The translations under genes were made by a program, and so were the position numbers. A stretch of 64,000 bases of DNA from Gari tellinella. Lineage: Eukaryota > Mollusca > Bivalvia > Cardiida > Psammobiidae. The notes under the pieces are model-generated. The model did not search any database. It worked only from the letters and a program-made list of their open reading frames with translations, and was not told the origin of the DNA. The stretch spans positions 33,972,356 through 34,036,355 of the forward strand of contig OV277870.1 in NCBI GenBank assembly GCA_922989275.2. The letters are read 5' to 3'. Of the stretch, positions 22,301-29,779 are shown piece after piece; within the stretch, counting starts at the first letter, position 1; each line of letters starts with the position of its first letter.

Positions 22301-23566
22301 TAATGAATATGCAACATATGAAATATTTTTCTAAATTCTAGCATGTTATAACCTAAAACAAGCTGAAATTAAACAAAATGTGGCATAACACACAATCTGC
22401 TTTTCTTTAAAGAGACTCGCAACCAGATTTAGCATTAAAAATAGTAATTTGTAAATATATGTCAAACGCTTATATAAACGGGTAAGAATTAGTGTAGGAT
22501 AAGAAATTCTGTTTAAAAAATGCATTTCAATCAAAAAATATTGAGCTCTGGTGGGATTCCAACCCGGGACCCGGCATGCGCGGACAGAAGGCAAAATAAG
22601 GAAACCACTTAGCCCATTGGGTCACCAAACTATTCATATATCTGGGATCGATTAAAACTTAGAGTACATACAACTGTATAATTCGGCTCGGGTTTATGTC
22701 TGAGCCTGTGATCAATTTCTATAGAGTCTTTCGACGCTATGGATAAAACGATGGAAAATATCTAAAAAACTAAGATTTGAAAACTTTTCTAGAGTGTGTT
22801 TTTAGATTGGTCATATTTTTCCAATGCCAGATGCATGAAAATGCTACCCTTTTGGTTATATTTGACTATTTTATTTTATTTTTGCAAATACACCATCTGG
22901 TTGTGAGTGGCTTTAAGCCTGTTTTAAGTGGTCACTTAAAGGTTATAGGAGATGAACCCTAGATATTCATATACATATCCTTTATAAGTAATGCTTGTGA
23001 AGAGTGTGCTTTTCCTATAAAAACAATATAGACTCAGATTAGAAGAATAGTCAACAATGAATTAGACTGAATTTGAAACTAGAAGTGTCCATGTGGACAC
23101 ATCCAATGAACAATTCCAGTTTGAAATAAAGCTGGTCCATTTTAGACTATTTAGGGTTGTTTTTTTGTAATCAATTGCAAATTGACAAACAGTGAAGTCC
23201 CTGATCAGAGGGCTCCTGCAGGAGCCCTCTGATCAGAAACTTCACTGTGTGCATAGGACAAGTGTACTCTTCACAGGTACACATTTGGTAAAGGACGCAT
23301 ATATGCGTCACTAGGGCTCAATGAGTTAAGAGGTCATTGAATAAAACTGAAGTGATTTCACATCTCATTACAGCATAGAGAAGTCGAGAGAGGTTCTACC
23401 CACGTTGATTGCTGCTGCCAAGTCAAAGAAGAAGCACCAGCAACTGAACTGGGAACATGTGTACAAGCTACTGTTTACCCGTGCTAACCTGAAGCTTGTT
23501 CAAGTGGGCTGTCATAAGAAGGCTGCCCGGTCACAGACGGTTACTGTAGACGAGTTTCTCAGCTGA
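7209..23566 (+). CDS. DFFB: DNA fragmentation factor subunit beta (caspase-activated DNase), 7 exons
   Basis: Exons 7209-7349, 10510-10639, 17509-17703, 18597-18676, 19902-20034, 20687-20828 and 23374-23566 join in phase, all with GT-AG introns, to a 337-residue protein; human DFFB is 338 residues. Residues about 15-90 form the CIDE-N domain that pairs with the inhibitor/chaperone DFFA (ICAD). Residues about 92-175 match the helical middle domain. Residues about 183-337 form the HNH/beta-beta-alpha-Me nuclease domain that cuts between nucleosomes after caspase release. Visible active-region features are H252 (HTINPY), D272-H273 (NLDH) and C320-H321-K322, plus cysteines C231, C239 and C248 spaced as in vertebrates. 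Q317 sits where the human protein has a histidine (LVH..CHKK). The C-terminus stops 14 residues after CHKK, without the basic nuclear-localisation-like tail of human DFFB. The start is the first of two adjacent ATGs (7209 and 7212), just after an in-frame TGA at 7203. Confidence 0.93.
7735..8163. mobile_element. hAT-type non-autonomous element nested in the LINE
   Basis: Terminal inverted repeats taggggtgtaacgattcg (7735) and its exact complement ending at 8163 are flanked by the 8-bp direct repeat attgacag (7727-7734 and 8164-8171). An 8-bp duplication and AGGGGTGTAA-type ends are typical of hAT elements. The 429-bp interior has subterminal atcgcaatat-type repeats and an open frame of 95 codons with no recognised domain. 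Removing the element and one target copy rejoins the retrotransposon frame exactly. Confidence 0.9.
8172..9675 (+). CDS. Reverse transcriptase ORF of the intron-1 retrotransposon (partial)
   Basis: About 500 codons with all the RT fingers/palm blocks: DLILLDFSKAFDVVNH (motif A), SGVPQGSVLGP (motif B), FADDT (motif C) and the following thumb region. The C-terminal part is the usual non-LTR tail (VWSPYTQQSIRQVEMVQRRA). It copies element RNA at nicked target DNA. The open frame has no stop, so the element is relatively young. It is not autonomous here, because the endonuclease is deleted and the ORF is interrupted. Jockey versus CR1/L2 assignment needs a tree. Confidence 0.88.
9870..10300. other. 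Intron 1 remainder, no feature
   Basis: Intronic sequence between the retrotransposon tail and exon 2. AT-rich, with an 11-base T run near 10176. No gene or bounded repeat seen. Confidence 0.4.
10510..10639 (+). CDS. DFFB: DFFB exon 2 (CIDE-N, second half)
   Basis: Acceptor gcatcttcag|ATT; reads IDPKSVSVVLEDDGTMV and continues to LVFLKKGEKWGGG. The DDGT.V block is the acidic patch characteristic of CIDE-N domains. Donor GGTG|gtaagt at 10639/10640, phase 1. The open frame continues upstream to 10309, but that part is intronic. Confidence 0.92.
10727..11142 (-). mobile_element. 3' fragment of a second LINE type
   Basis: The minus-strand frame (11140 to 10754) reads LLRRNDRAMVRWICGVK, RTRRLRWFGHVSRAQ and GRGRPKKTWLECVEADIR. 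These are the hallmark C-terminal blocks of non-LTR reverse transcriptases of the endonuclease/RT 'GRGRPKKTW' type. Its 3' end abuts a (ttag)n-like tail seen on the plus strand as ctaactaactaacta (about 10730-10744). Only the C-terminus remains; it is 5' truncated. A short 3' relic of a related element lies at 26793-26835. Confidence 0.8.
11218..11580. repeat. Unassigned block with direct sub-repeats
   Basis: Contains three similar phrases (tttcccaaaatgagc, ttcccccaaaatgagcc, ttttccccaaaatcaag) within about 110 bp, open in several frames on both strands. No recognisable protein. Probably the end of a dispersed element, but no boundaries were identified. Confidence 0.3.
13293..13488. mobile_element. 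MITE with CAGGGCTCCAGATAAG termini
   Basis: Ends cagggctccagataagagg and ccttatctggagccctg are inverted. The interior has a fold-back around gattgtctcgaagagacaatt. Related copies are at 41326-41525 (both ends present) and about 59808-59960 (one end). The termini resemble hAT-type ends, but I could not confirm an 8-bp target duplication. Confidence 0.7.
13632..15519 (+). mobile_element. Tandem-repeat element ending CCCCATGGGG-CTCTTGTT
   Basis: Starts with aaggtgagctgttgtgatcg and (gtccgtcc)-rich sequence. It contains a direct duplication of about 160 bp (13684-13840 and 13843-14000, shared phrase ggtcctttgttgggtaggga) and then diverged units of about 300 bp built on cacaggagctaaaaatagat and agcatcatctacaggtcctc (about 14600-15470). 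It ends with ctcaggtgagcgac, a perfect palindrome gccccatggggc and ctcttgtt. A palindrome-module copy lies at 14411-14476. No protein. The 3'-hairpin end and tandem core resemble non-autonomous Helitron/Helentron elements known from bivalves, which is an inference. Confidence 0.6.
15872..16160. mobile_element. MITE family A copy (TTAA-CCC end), partial
   Basis: Begins ttaacccattacccagtagc and contains gaagataggtgaccacttaa, the internal palindrome gtaaagcagaatgcc with its mirror, and cttcagtggaggaattaatt. Family A full copies (19014-19265, 20860-21121, 47324-47576) have TTAA at both ends. Here the right end is lost or diverged. Confidence 0.6.
16209..17232 (+). repeat. Element with about 192-bp tandem repeats, CTCTTGTT end
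   Basis: Opens with ctcgcctattcggagaatgg and a run of G. It then carries about four units of roughly 192 bp anchored by ctcatggttaaagttttggg (16274, 16466, 16657 and about 16855) plus a partial fifth. It closes with aggcgagctttgctgttctc, cgacagctcttgtt. The beginning and end phrases are partly complementary. The minus-strand open frames over this block are translations of the repeat. A shorter relative lies at 26400-26894. Confidence 0.75.
17509..17703 (+). CDS. DFFB: DFFB exon 3 (middle helical domain)
   Basis: Acceptor ttcttgtttcag|CT; donor GAAG|gtaaaa at 17703/17704, phase 1. Encodes about 65 residues from AGALIHEALSKFYN to YENEDWFEG. The ending aligns with the vertebrate AE.R.ED..WFEG block. 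Mostly acidic and helical, as expected for the dimerising linker domain. Confidence 0.92.
17800..18045. mobile_element. MITE family F copy with palindrome
   Basis: Matches 58400-58627 over its length: tttacccat start, ggcaaacagagtagactctg, palindrome (half-decayed) centred near 17885, then gtttgctgataggaatttca and an aatggattaa end. Lies in DFFB intron 3, about 95 bp after exon 3. Confidence 0.6.
18370..18560. repeat. MITE family A fragment in DFFB intron 3
   Basis: Carries the half-element phrases ctgctttaagctaccatgtg and ttcttcagtggagaaagggttaa. Only the right half is present. Confidence 0.5.
18597..18676 (+). CDS. DFFB: DFFB exon 4 (linker to nuclease domain)
   Basis: Acceptor ctgtattttcag|GC; donor CACG|gtaact, phase 0. 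Encodes LNKKYKTKGEVLRHNAQTRI followed by RSYFNT. The RIRSY block is nearly identical to the vertebrate protein. A short exon with no alternative in-phase reading. Confidence 0.9.
18760..18900. repeat. MITE family A fragment in DFFB intron 4
   Basis: Carries ctagttttgaaggcaggtga and an aagtatagtagattg / gcacattctgctttac palindrome. Left half of the family A structure. Confidence 0.5.
19014..19265. mobile_element. Complete MITE family A element
   Basis: TTAA at 19014-19017 followed by ccctttcccccat, and gggtaaatgg followed by TTAA at 19262-19265. The interior contains a perfect palindrome gcagaatgtgccttaaggcacattctgc near 19163-19195. TTAA duplications with CCCTTT-type ends are characteristic of piggyBac-superfamily MITEs. 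252 bp, non-coding. Confidence 0.75.
19902..20034 (+). CDS. DFFB: DFFB exon 5 (start of nuclease domain)
   Basis: Acceptor ttatattacag|GC; donor TCAG|gtgacc, phase 1. Encodes AKEQIEKECEGDAKEDLLDL through to the GAYFDRSAKSG block that matches the vertebrate GSYFDRGAKGG block. Confidence 0.92.
20367..20456. repeat. 45-bp unit duplicated in tandem
   Basis: ggtgtttattggatatgaca and the following catgggtatatcgcatgtgt occur twice in a row, about 45 bp apart, in DFFB intron 5. Confidence 0.85.
20687..20828 (+). CDS. DFFB: DFFB exon 6 (cysteine cluster, HTINPY, NLDH)
   Basis: Acceptor atcactacag|GG; donor ATGT|gtaagt, phase 2. Encodes the cysteine-spaced segment C231, C239, C248, then H252 in HTINPY and the general-base motif NLDH (D272, H273). 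This is the most conserved exon of the gene. Confidence 0.94.
20860..21121. mobile_element. Complete MITE family A element in DFFB intron 6
   Basis: TTAA at 20860-20863 and 21118-21121, with cccatagcatg and aatggg at the inner ends. Central palindrome gcagaatgcaccataaggtgcattctgc. Contains a small internal duplication (gagcaggttagagcaggtt). Its right end overlaps the first unit of the 61-bp array that follows. Confidence 0.75.
21115..21480. repeat. 61-bp tandem array, six units
   Basis: The unit gggttaaccctttacctcag plus tacctatttctagttttgaa plus gacaggtgactaaagcagaat repeats with almost no change (unit 1 has ttccc for ttacc) at 21115, 21176, 21237, 21298, 21359 and 21420. The unit equals the left terminus of a family A MITE joined at gggttaaccc, so the array grew from a transposon end. 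Near-identity suggests recent expansion. Confidence 0.93.
21720..21953. mobile_element. MITE family A copy right of the 61-bp array
   Basis: Contains cttaaagcaggttgaaattt, gcacattctgttttac and gtaatgggttaa, with TTAA at 21950-21953. The left end is missing, which fits the array having replaced or captured it. Confidence 0.6.
22405..22632 (-). mobile_element. tRNA-derived SINE
   Basis: On the minus strand, the 5' head reads tggtgacccaatgggctaag tggtttc (A-box-like) and, about 50 bp on, ccgggttggaatcccacc (B-box-like; plus positions 22551-22565). A non-tRNA body continues to about 22405. The spacing fits a tRNA-type RNA polymerase III promoter. No convincing cloverleaf can be closed, so I call it a SINE rather than a tRNA gene. 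Confidence 0.6.
23080..23335. mobile_element. MITE family E copy with palindrome
   Basis: Structure: caattccagtttgaaataaa, aaattgacaaacagtgaagt, a long palindrome ccctgatcagagggctcctg and mirror (about 23190-23250), gcataggacaagtgtactct, gcgtcactagggctcaatg. The same order recurs at 27590-27727, 42090-42240, 54300-54520, 58770-58915 and 59370-59620. It ends about 40 bp before DFFB exon 7. Confidence 0.65.
23374..23566 (+). CDS. DFFB: DFFB exon 7 and stop
   Basis: Acceptor ctcattacag|CA. Encodes IEKSREVLPTLIAAAKSKKK, then WEHVYKLLFTRANLKLVQVG and CHKK, ending VTVDEFLS and TGA at 23564-23566. Q317 replaces the histidine found four residues before the CHKK histidine in human DFFB. No canonical AATAAA was seen in the first few hundred bases of 3' flank. 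A TIR element begins 39 bp past the stop. Confidence 0.92.
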
Positions 23567-23604
23567 TAATGGCTTTGTAATAGGATTGAACAAAAGGCAA
23601 TACA

Positions 23605-24828
23605 CAGTAAAAACTCTCTACTACAACCACTAAATTGTGTTAAATATGTGGTGTTTATGACAGGTGACTGCTTAAAGCAAGGTGACAGTAAAACAGAAAG
23701 CTCAGTGATTTTTATACCTGCGAGTCCTGAGTCCTAGACTCATTAAAATCTTGTTGGACTCATAAATTTAAAATCTGCGAGTCCATTTTGGAAATAAAGA
23801 TATAGCTGGGACAGGGGTGTAAATTTTTTTCAAAAGCTACTCGCCCTGTAGGACTAGTAACTACTGAAATCCACTCGCCCTTCTGCAACTTTTGCTCGTC
23901 CGTGAATTTTCATATATAATTCATATGAACTAAAACTTTCACAATTTTCTTATTTATTTATCTAAACTAAAAAAAAAAAGTCAACTTATAGGAATATACT
24001 GTTTAACTCTTTCATCACTTAAGTAACACTTGTGGGTCTTGTCATCGTTTTGACATCCCTGCTAACGCCGCCTTTTTACTCCGAATAATGACTTTAGGAT
24101 AGTATTGTTAGTTCGTTTACATTTTGACATATAGCGGGAAAACTAACGGTGCTTCCGGTTTTTTCGGCATGTGAAATTTTGACTTGTTCAAATTAGTTAG
24201 AAATCGTCGAAGCTTTATATTAAGAAATGTTCGCAGTTTGATGCATGATTGAACAATAAAACACGTAATAACACTGGTATGCATACTTTAATTTCATAAT
24301 TCGGATAAATATTTGAACCATCGCGCGACACTTTTAACACAAATAAACCTTTTTGGGCCGAAACTTTCGTACTTCGAAGGCCGAATAAAGATGAAACAAG
24401 TAGGTGCCCGTGAATCGGAATGGCTCTAACTTCTTCGTTGATAATAGTGAAATGTAAGACATCCTTGATGTTGACACACTGAGAATTTCAGTCGTTTTAA
24501 TTTGCACTCTAATTACACTGCGCAAAGCTATTAGTTAGGAAAATACCAGACCAAAAGATCCACTTGCCCTGAAGGTCGAACATATATTTGAAAGCACTCG
24601 CCCGACTTCAAAACCTACTCGCATTGGCGAACGGGCGAGTGGAATTTTACACCCCTATGGGGCTCATAGTTTTGAAGGCCAGCGAGTCCTGGGGACTCAT
24701 AGTTTTGAATTTGTAAAATAATCACTGATTAAGCTCCTTTAGGTTGTCACCTTGCTTTAAGCAGTCACAGGTCTTTAATACAATCAATTAGCCTACATTT
24801 TAGTGGTTGTAATAGAGAGGTTGTACTG
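23605..24828. mobile_element. TA-flanked TIR element (family H) with a nested element
   Basis: The left end cagtaaaaactctctactac plus aaccactaaa is complementary to the right end tttagtggttgtaatagaga plus ggttgtactg (24798-24828), and TA borders the right end. Subterminal arms (cttaaagcaaggtgac and gtcaccttgctttaag) also pair. The interior contains a separate AGGGGTGTAAA element at 23812-24656, so the original was about 380 bp. Confidence 0.75.
23812..24656. mobile_element. hAT-like element with AGGGGTGTAAA ends
   Basis: Ends caggggtgtaaattt and ggaattttacacccct are inverted repeats, with the subterminal phrases actcgccct and gggcgagt also inverted. Resembles the hAT-type element at 7735-8163 at the extreme termini but has a different interior. 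No transposase frame. A clear 8-bp duplication was not found. Confidence 0.65.
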
Positions 24829-24859
24829 TAGTTTTACATCTCATTAAAAAGTTGATGTT

Positions 24860-25260
24860 GATATTGCAGCATTCATTGATATAGTAGACTGCTTTACCAT
24901 TAGAACATTAGTGACACAAATATGCATCCAAAGGAGTTCTTTGATAAGGGTCTATTGTGTTAGTATAGCACATGATTATGTACTCTTAACACATTTTAAG
25001 GATGTGTATATATGCCACAAGGGTTGGATGGCTAACAATCTCCAATCGTCTTCACCTCATGCTGTTGTTTAAGCTGTGCACAATTGTAATCCTACGCATA
25101 ATTGGGAAATATTGTATTAAGGATCTCTACACTTGACATTTTTCTTTATTTAGTTTGTATGTGATGTCACCATATTCATTAACAATGTCGTAGTGGTTAT
25201 AGTCCCTGTGACTGGCAATCACTCAGCTCCTCACTGATGTGCATTGGAATTCTGGTTACA
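24860..25260. other. Intergenic, no feature seen
   Basis: No open frame with recognisable content and no bounded repeat between the family H element and the family B element. Confidence 0.4.
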
Positions 25261-25264
25261 TATT

Positions 25265-25494
25265 ACTGGACATTTTGACAGAAAGAATTATAAAGATGAA
25301 ATCAAGAGTGACAAACAGCTTGAATGAATCCAGATCAGATGCTGCGTAACGCAGCATCTGATCTGGATTCATTCAAGCTGTTTGTAAATGTAAGCCTAGT
25401 CTTAATGTTCCTTCCCTATAACAACTCCCTCCAAACAACACATGCAGTCTTTGTCTCCCATTGGGCGTTGTTGTAGAGAAGGAGCACTGTAAAA
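25265..25494. mobile_element. MITE family B copy with palindrome
   Basis: Reverse orientation to 48121-48511. Palindrome at 25312-25386 (gatgctgcgtaacgcagcat at the centre) followed by ccctataacaactccctcc, cccattgggcgttgttgtag and agaaggagcactgta at 25494. Confidence 0.7.
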
Positions 25495-25839
25495 GCAACA
25501 TAAAATCATATTCTGTATCTATTTTATTGTAATTCTACATTTATAGAAGCAGGTTGTAAATCAGAAGTGTCCACATGTTCAGCCAGAATGCAACTGCTAG
25601 TTGAAACATCCCCATTCCAGAGATGAGTTCTTTGTACTGGGGATATTTGCTATTTTGCTCACTTCAGGCAGGCGGTTTGCTTGTATTTGTATGTTCCACT
25701 CTGGCATTTCATCACAGAATAACCTTCGCCGGGTTGGACAAATCTGCCTTTATTTGCTTGAACTTTGGACATAAACGTTTTCCTGCAGATTATATTTCAT
25801 TGGACATATCTATTGAGAAGGGTGTGTTTTAAGTCTATA

Positions 25840-26340
25840 TGCCTTGTTCATGATTTCCTGGGTGTCACAGCAATCCCTTAAATTTTGGAAAGGACTCACA
25901 TAGGCTTTGCCTGTTGTCCAATCCTTTCTTCTGAAATTGGTTGGGAGTTTTTGGTGATGCCTTTCTGAAATTCTATGGCCAAACCTATGTGCTCTGCACA
26001 AATACATATGATCAAGATCCAGTTTGTCTGTGATAATGTTCCGTATCAGTGTGAAACAATTCTGGCCATAATTTTCAGCAAACCCCCTAAATATCAAATT
26101 AGTTCTTTGTGATTGGGCTTCCATATCAATAGATTTATATGCAAGTGTTTTAAGAAGATAAGACTCGATGTTTGTAACTTCAATGACTTTGCTCACCTTG
26201 TCCACTATTCTGTGGATTGTTTGTTCAATGTTATTCATTGATCGGCTGCATATCTCCTGTTCCACATTCATATTTGTCAGTTTATCGTACATCATCAACA
26301 TCTTATTGTCCAATGAACGGTTGGCAAACTCCTGTCATGC
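25840..26340 (-). pseudogene. LINE ORF1-type fragment
   Basis: The minus-strand frame from 26313 to 25810 encodes a heptad-like N-terminal part followed by AQSQRTNLIFRGFAE, RNIITDKLDLD and CRAHRFGHR. This is the pattern of the RNA-binding (RRM plus CTD) domain of L1-type non-LTR ORF1 proteins. 167 residues with no matching RT next to it. Probably a 5'- and 3'-truncated relic. Confidence 0.6.
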
Positions 26341-26399
26341 TGCATGCTCGTGATTTTGTTCACATATCTTACTGTATTGTTTATATTTAATGGTCCCGA

Positions 26400-26894
26400 T
26401 GTTTGACCAGAGCACTAAATCTGTTGCTGGAATCACCCCAGCGTCGGAGATGGCGTTGGTTTCTTATGGTTTAAATATAGGGGTAAGTGTTGAAATGTAC
26501 TTATACTACATGAAATTTTTGCCCTATGAAGCTGATATTTAGAATGGAGATTCCCTGTGCGTTAAACATTAATGTTGCATAGTTAAAATTGAAAATAACT
26601 TGAATTTAAGTAATTATTTCACCTGTCCTGTACTTAGTTTGTTTGGGCTGAAATCTCAAAATTAGTTTTGGAGTAAGTGTTGGAATGCACTAATACTTCA
26701 TGACGCTTTTTATTGCCTAAGGAAGCTGATGGTGGCCTTGTAGGTTGAATGTCAATGTACTCGTACACTTTTCTGTTGATAGAAACTTGCTTACTTACTT
26801 ACTAAATCCTGATTTAATTTGTCATCTGCTGCCTAGATACCTATTTAAAAGGTTTGCAATAGGTGAGCTTTGCTGTTCTCAGACAGCTCTTGTT
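26400..26894 (+). repeat. Shorter relative of the 192-bp-repeat element, with a LINE tail insert
   Basis: Shares tggaatcaccccagcgtcgg, the agtgttggaatgcactaata unit, and the end aggtgagctttgctgttctc / agacagctcttgtt with 16209-17232. At 26793-26835 a piece starting cttacttacttactaaatcc interrupts it. That piece matches the 3' end of the LINE fragment at 10727-11142. Confidence 0.7.
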
Positions 26895-27352
26895 AAACAC
26901 GTCATACTGTCAGCCATTATGTGATGTGTGTTAGAATTCATATTTGGCACATGTACTCAACTCAGTACAAGGTTGGTCATTTCAGACAACGGTCAAGGTC
27001 ATTCAGCAGTCACATCAAGGGGCTTAGTGCTTCGGTCATGTCTTGTCTGATATAGCTCTAATGTTAAGTTTTCTGTTTTATACTGTTATTGAAGGCATTT
27101 CACTCGACTTGCTTTGATTATTTGTTGTGGTTAGATATCTAACTCCATGTAATTATTGTGCTATATTTTATAACATAAATCAACATTCCATGCATACATT
27201 TTTGTGGAAACATTCTAGACTGTGGTAACCCATTAAACCATAGTGATGCTTGTACACATCATTTATGAGCCATGTAACTGTGTAGAGTACACTTGTCTTA
27301 TGCAAACAGTGATGAGAGGCTGAAGCTTCAAATGGACAATTCCAGTATACAG

Positions 27353-27576
27353 TTAACCCATTCAAGGCTAGTGGCCTCCACCATGCTTATATGGCTGACA
27401 GGCCATTATTGATCAAAGGGATGCCTGGTCTAAATTTTCATTTTCGTTTTTATATCAAAATTCCTATCAGCAAACGGTGGAGACTCTGATCAGCCACTGC
27501 ATAATGTGGCGTCTGGTCTGAGTCTTCGCTGTTTGCCCATGTCCCTTTTATCGGATGCTTGGCACAAATGGGTTAA
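27353..27576. mobile_element. MITE family F element with TTAA ends
   Basis: TTAA at 27353-27356 and 27573-27576 with cccattcaagg and caaatggg inside. Palindrome module near 27478-27540 (gactctgatcagccactgca and mirror). Opposite orientation to 58400-58627. Confidence 0.7.
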
Positions 27577-27589
27577 GTCTAGTACATTT

Positions 27590-27727
27590 TCAAAATACTG
27601 CAAAATGACAAACCATGTAGACCCTGATCAGAGAGCATCTGTAGGAGTGGTCTATCTGGATCCATACTGTTTGCATAGGACTACTGTACTGTTCAAGTGA
27701 ATGTGTCACTAGGGCTAAGTATGTTAA
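27590..27727. mobile_element. MITE family E fragment
   Basis: Carries aaaatgacaaaccatgtaga, ccctgatcagagagcatctg, tgtttgcataggactactgt and gtcactagggctaag. The left third is missing. Confidence 0.55.
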
Positions 27728-27789
27728 AGACATGCAATAAAACATGTTTTGTGTGCATAAGATATATTTTACAGAATATGTTTGCCCCT

Positions 27790-28017
27790 TCCCCCATGAC
27801 ATATTTTCAGTATTGAAGACATGTGGTTGCTTAAAACAGACTGAAAGAAAAGCAGAAAGCTCCTGTAGGAGCCTTCATCTGTACTCTCAGCCTGTTTTAA
27901 ACAGTCACCTTTCAGAATGCAGGGAAACTCTTGTATGATATTAGAAGCAGGAAAAGGCAGTGCTATGAGGAAAACATAAAAGCTTTAAAATGCACTTCCA
28001 TGGGGGACAGGGTTAAG
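27790..28017. mobile_element. MITE family A variant
   Basis: Contains gaagacatgtggttgcttaa, gcagaaagctcctgtaggag and ggggacagggttaag. Same plan as family A but with a different central palindrome (agctcctgtaggagcc). Confidence 0.5.
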
Positions 28018-28609
28018 CTGCTATCTGTTTAACAGATTACCCAGGAATATTCTTGGGAATGGCCTCTTGCCACACGATTTTATCATTTACTGTAAATCTG
28101 TGATCTCATATATGGTTACTAGATATAATTATGTTTTGTATAGAACTTTATTCTCAAGTGTTAATGTTTGAGGTATTAAATACCCGCTTGTAATTAAGGA
28201 ATATTTTTTATACCAATTTGATATGGAATTGATTGCAACATGTCTGAAATACTGCCTATGCATCCTATTATGAATTAAAAGTCAAACTTCTGTTGAGCAG
28301 CTACCTTTGGAAGAAGCGTAGTGGATACGTTTTGACCTTGACCTCTGGTTTTAAGGTGTGAAATGTGCCTCTCGCTTTCTTGTCTTCTGACATCTCTTGT
28401 TACAATATACAATATTTTGGCGATAATAGCGTTAAAGTAGACAAAAAACTGTGGCAGCAAAAGAGTTAAACAGGTCATTTTTGTAATATGGAATAGTCCA
28501 TTTGAAAATAAAAATCAGTATAAAAAAGAGTAAAGAGACTGTTTTGGTACAATAGGGTATCATATTGATGGGGGATATTCCAAACCAGAATAACATTCGG
28601 GAAATCCAG

Positions 28610-28885
28610 CTGAACCCTTTCACTGCCATTATGATGAAATGACTGGTCTAACACAGTAGCTCTCATGTTAGTGTTGGCTTATATTTTTGCCTGCTTTAAA
28701 CTATGAAATTTGGAACTTTGTGCGTTCGTGACTTAAACATCATTGATATGAGTGTCAAACAGTTTGGATCCAGATCAGACGTCACGTTACCCGGATCTAA
28801 ACTGTCTGCATATGTTAGTGGTAAAGTGCTTGCCAGCAAAACGGTGAAAGAAGATTGTAGGTTAAGCACAAGGGTATTATTGGTA
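28610..28885. mobile_element. MITE family C copy with palindrome
   Basis: ccctttcactgccat start, gatatgagtgtcaaacagtt and the palindrome at about 28757-28812 with its right arm shortened. The plus-strand open frame here (28703-28969) is a translation of the repeat. Confidence 0.55.
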
Positions 28886-29542
28886 GAAGAAAACATCTTC
28901 CACCCTTATGTAGGTCAAAGGGGAAAGGGCAGCATGTTGCCACATTCGGAAAGAATTTCAAATACATAGAAGGAGAATTTTACAATATGGTTGTTGATGA
29001 ATTTCAGTTTTGATAGGAACTAGATCTACTATTTTGAGAATTATTTACTTTTTTTACTAATAAAACAAAAAATGTAGTTCAGCCTTGTTTTTATGCTGTC
29101 CAGCTTCATCCGCTAAGATAGAGAAAATATTAAACAACGTGACATGGTGCTTATTCATGTATACAACTGAACTATTCTGTATCACAGTGGAACTATTGTA
29201 GAATCTGACTCACGACCATTTCTGTCGTACGAAGTTTCATAAAACGGGCCCCATGAGTCTTTGATATGAGGGTTTTTTTTCGTGTGTTTTTTTTTATATG
29301 AGGTGTTTTAAAAAAAAAGCCACGACTCTGTTGCTGCTCCAATTAACAACAGTTTAATACAACAAAAATATATATATTATATTTATAGAATATCTTAATT
29401 TTTAACAAAAGCACTGAACATTGAGGTCATATAACACAACACAGGCCCTGGTACATGGTTAATCTTTCCCTGTCAGACGAAATTAAACACAATGCAATAA
29501 AGTGTAGAAAATTACAGTTTATTGATAATGTTTTCAATTTAT

Positions 29543-29763
29543 TTAACTCTTTCACTGTCATTGGCACCAAATTTAAAGACGAAATCCTTTACAACCAGTT
29601 TGGACCCTGATCAGACACCACGTTACGCGGCGTCTGATCAGGATCCAAGTTGTTTGAAGCTTGCATCGATATTTCTTCAGTCAAAACAGCCCTAACGCTG
29701 ACTTTAAAATGTATGCAGACGACACTACCAATGCAGACGATATTTTGGCAGTAATAGGGTTAA
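29543..29763. mobile_element. Complete MITE family C element
   Basis: TTAA at 29543-29546 and 29760-29763, inner ends ctctttcactgtcatt and ggcagtaatagggtt. Palindrome at 29592-29657 (gatcagacaccacgttacgc and mirror), then gcagacgacactaccaatgc. 221 bp, non-coding. CCCTTT/TTAA termini suggest mobilisation by a piggyBac-type transposase. Confidence 0.75.
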
Positions 29764-29779
29764 AGCAGGCGGTAAAACT

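Noticed and set aside
22549..22632. tRNA gene on the minus strand
   Set aside because: Promoter-box-like motifs are present, but acceptor and anticodon stems do not close, and a non-tRNA body follows; a SINE fits better.
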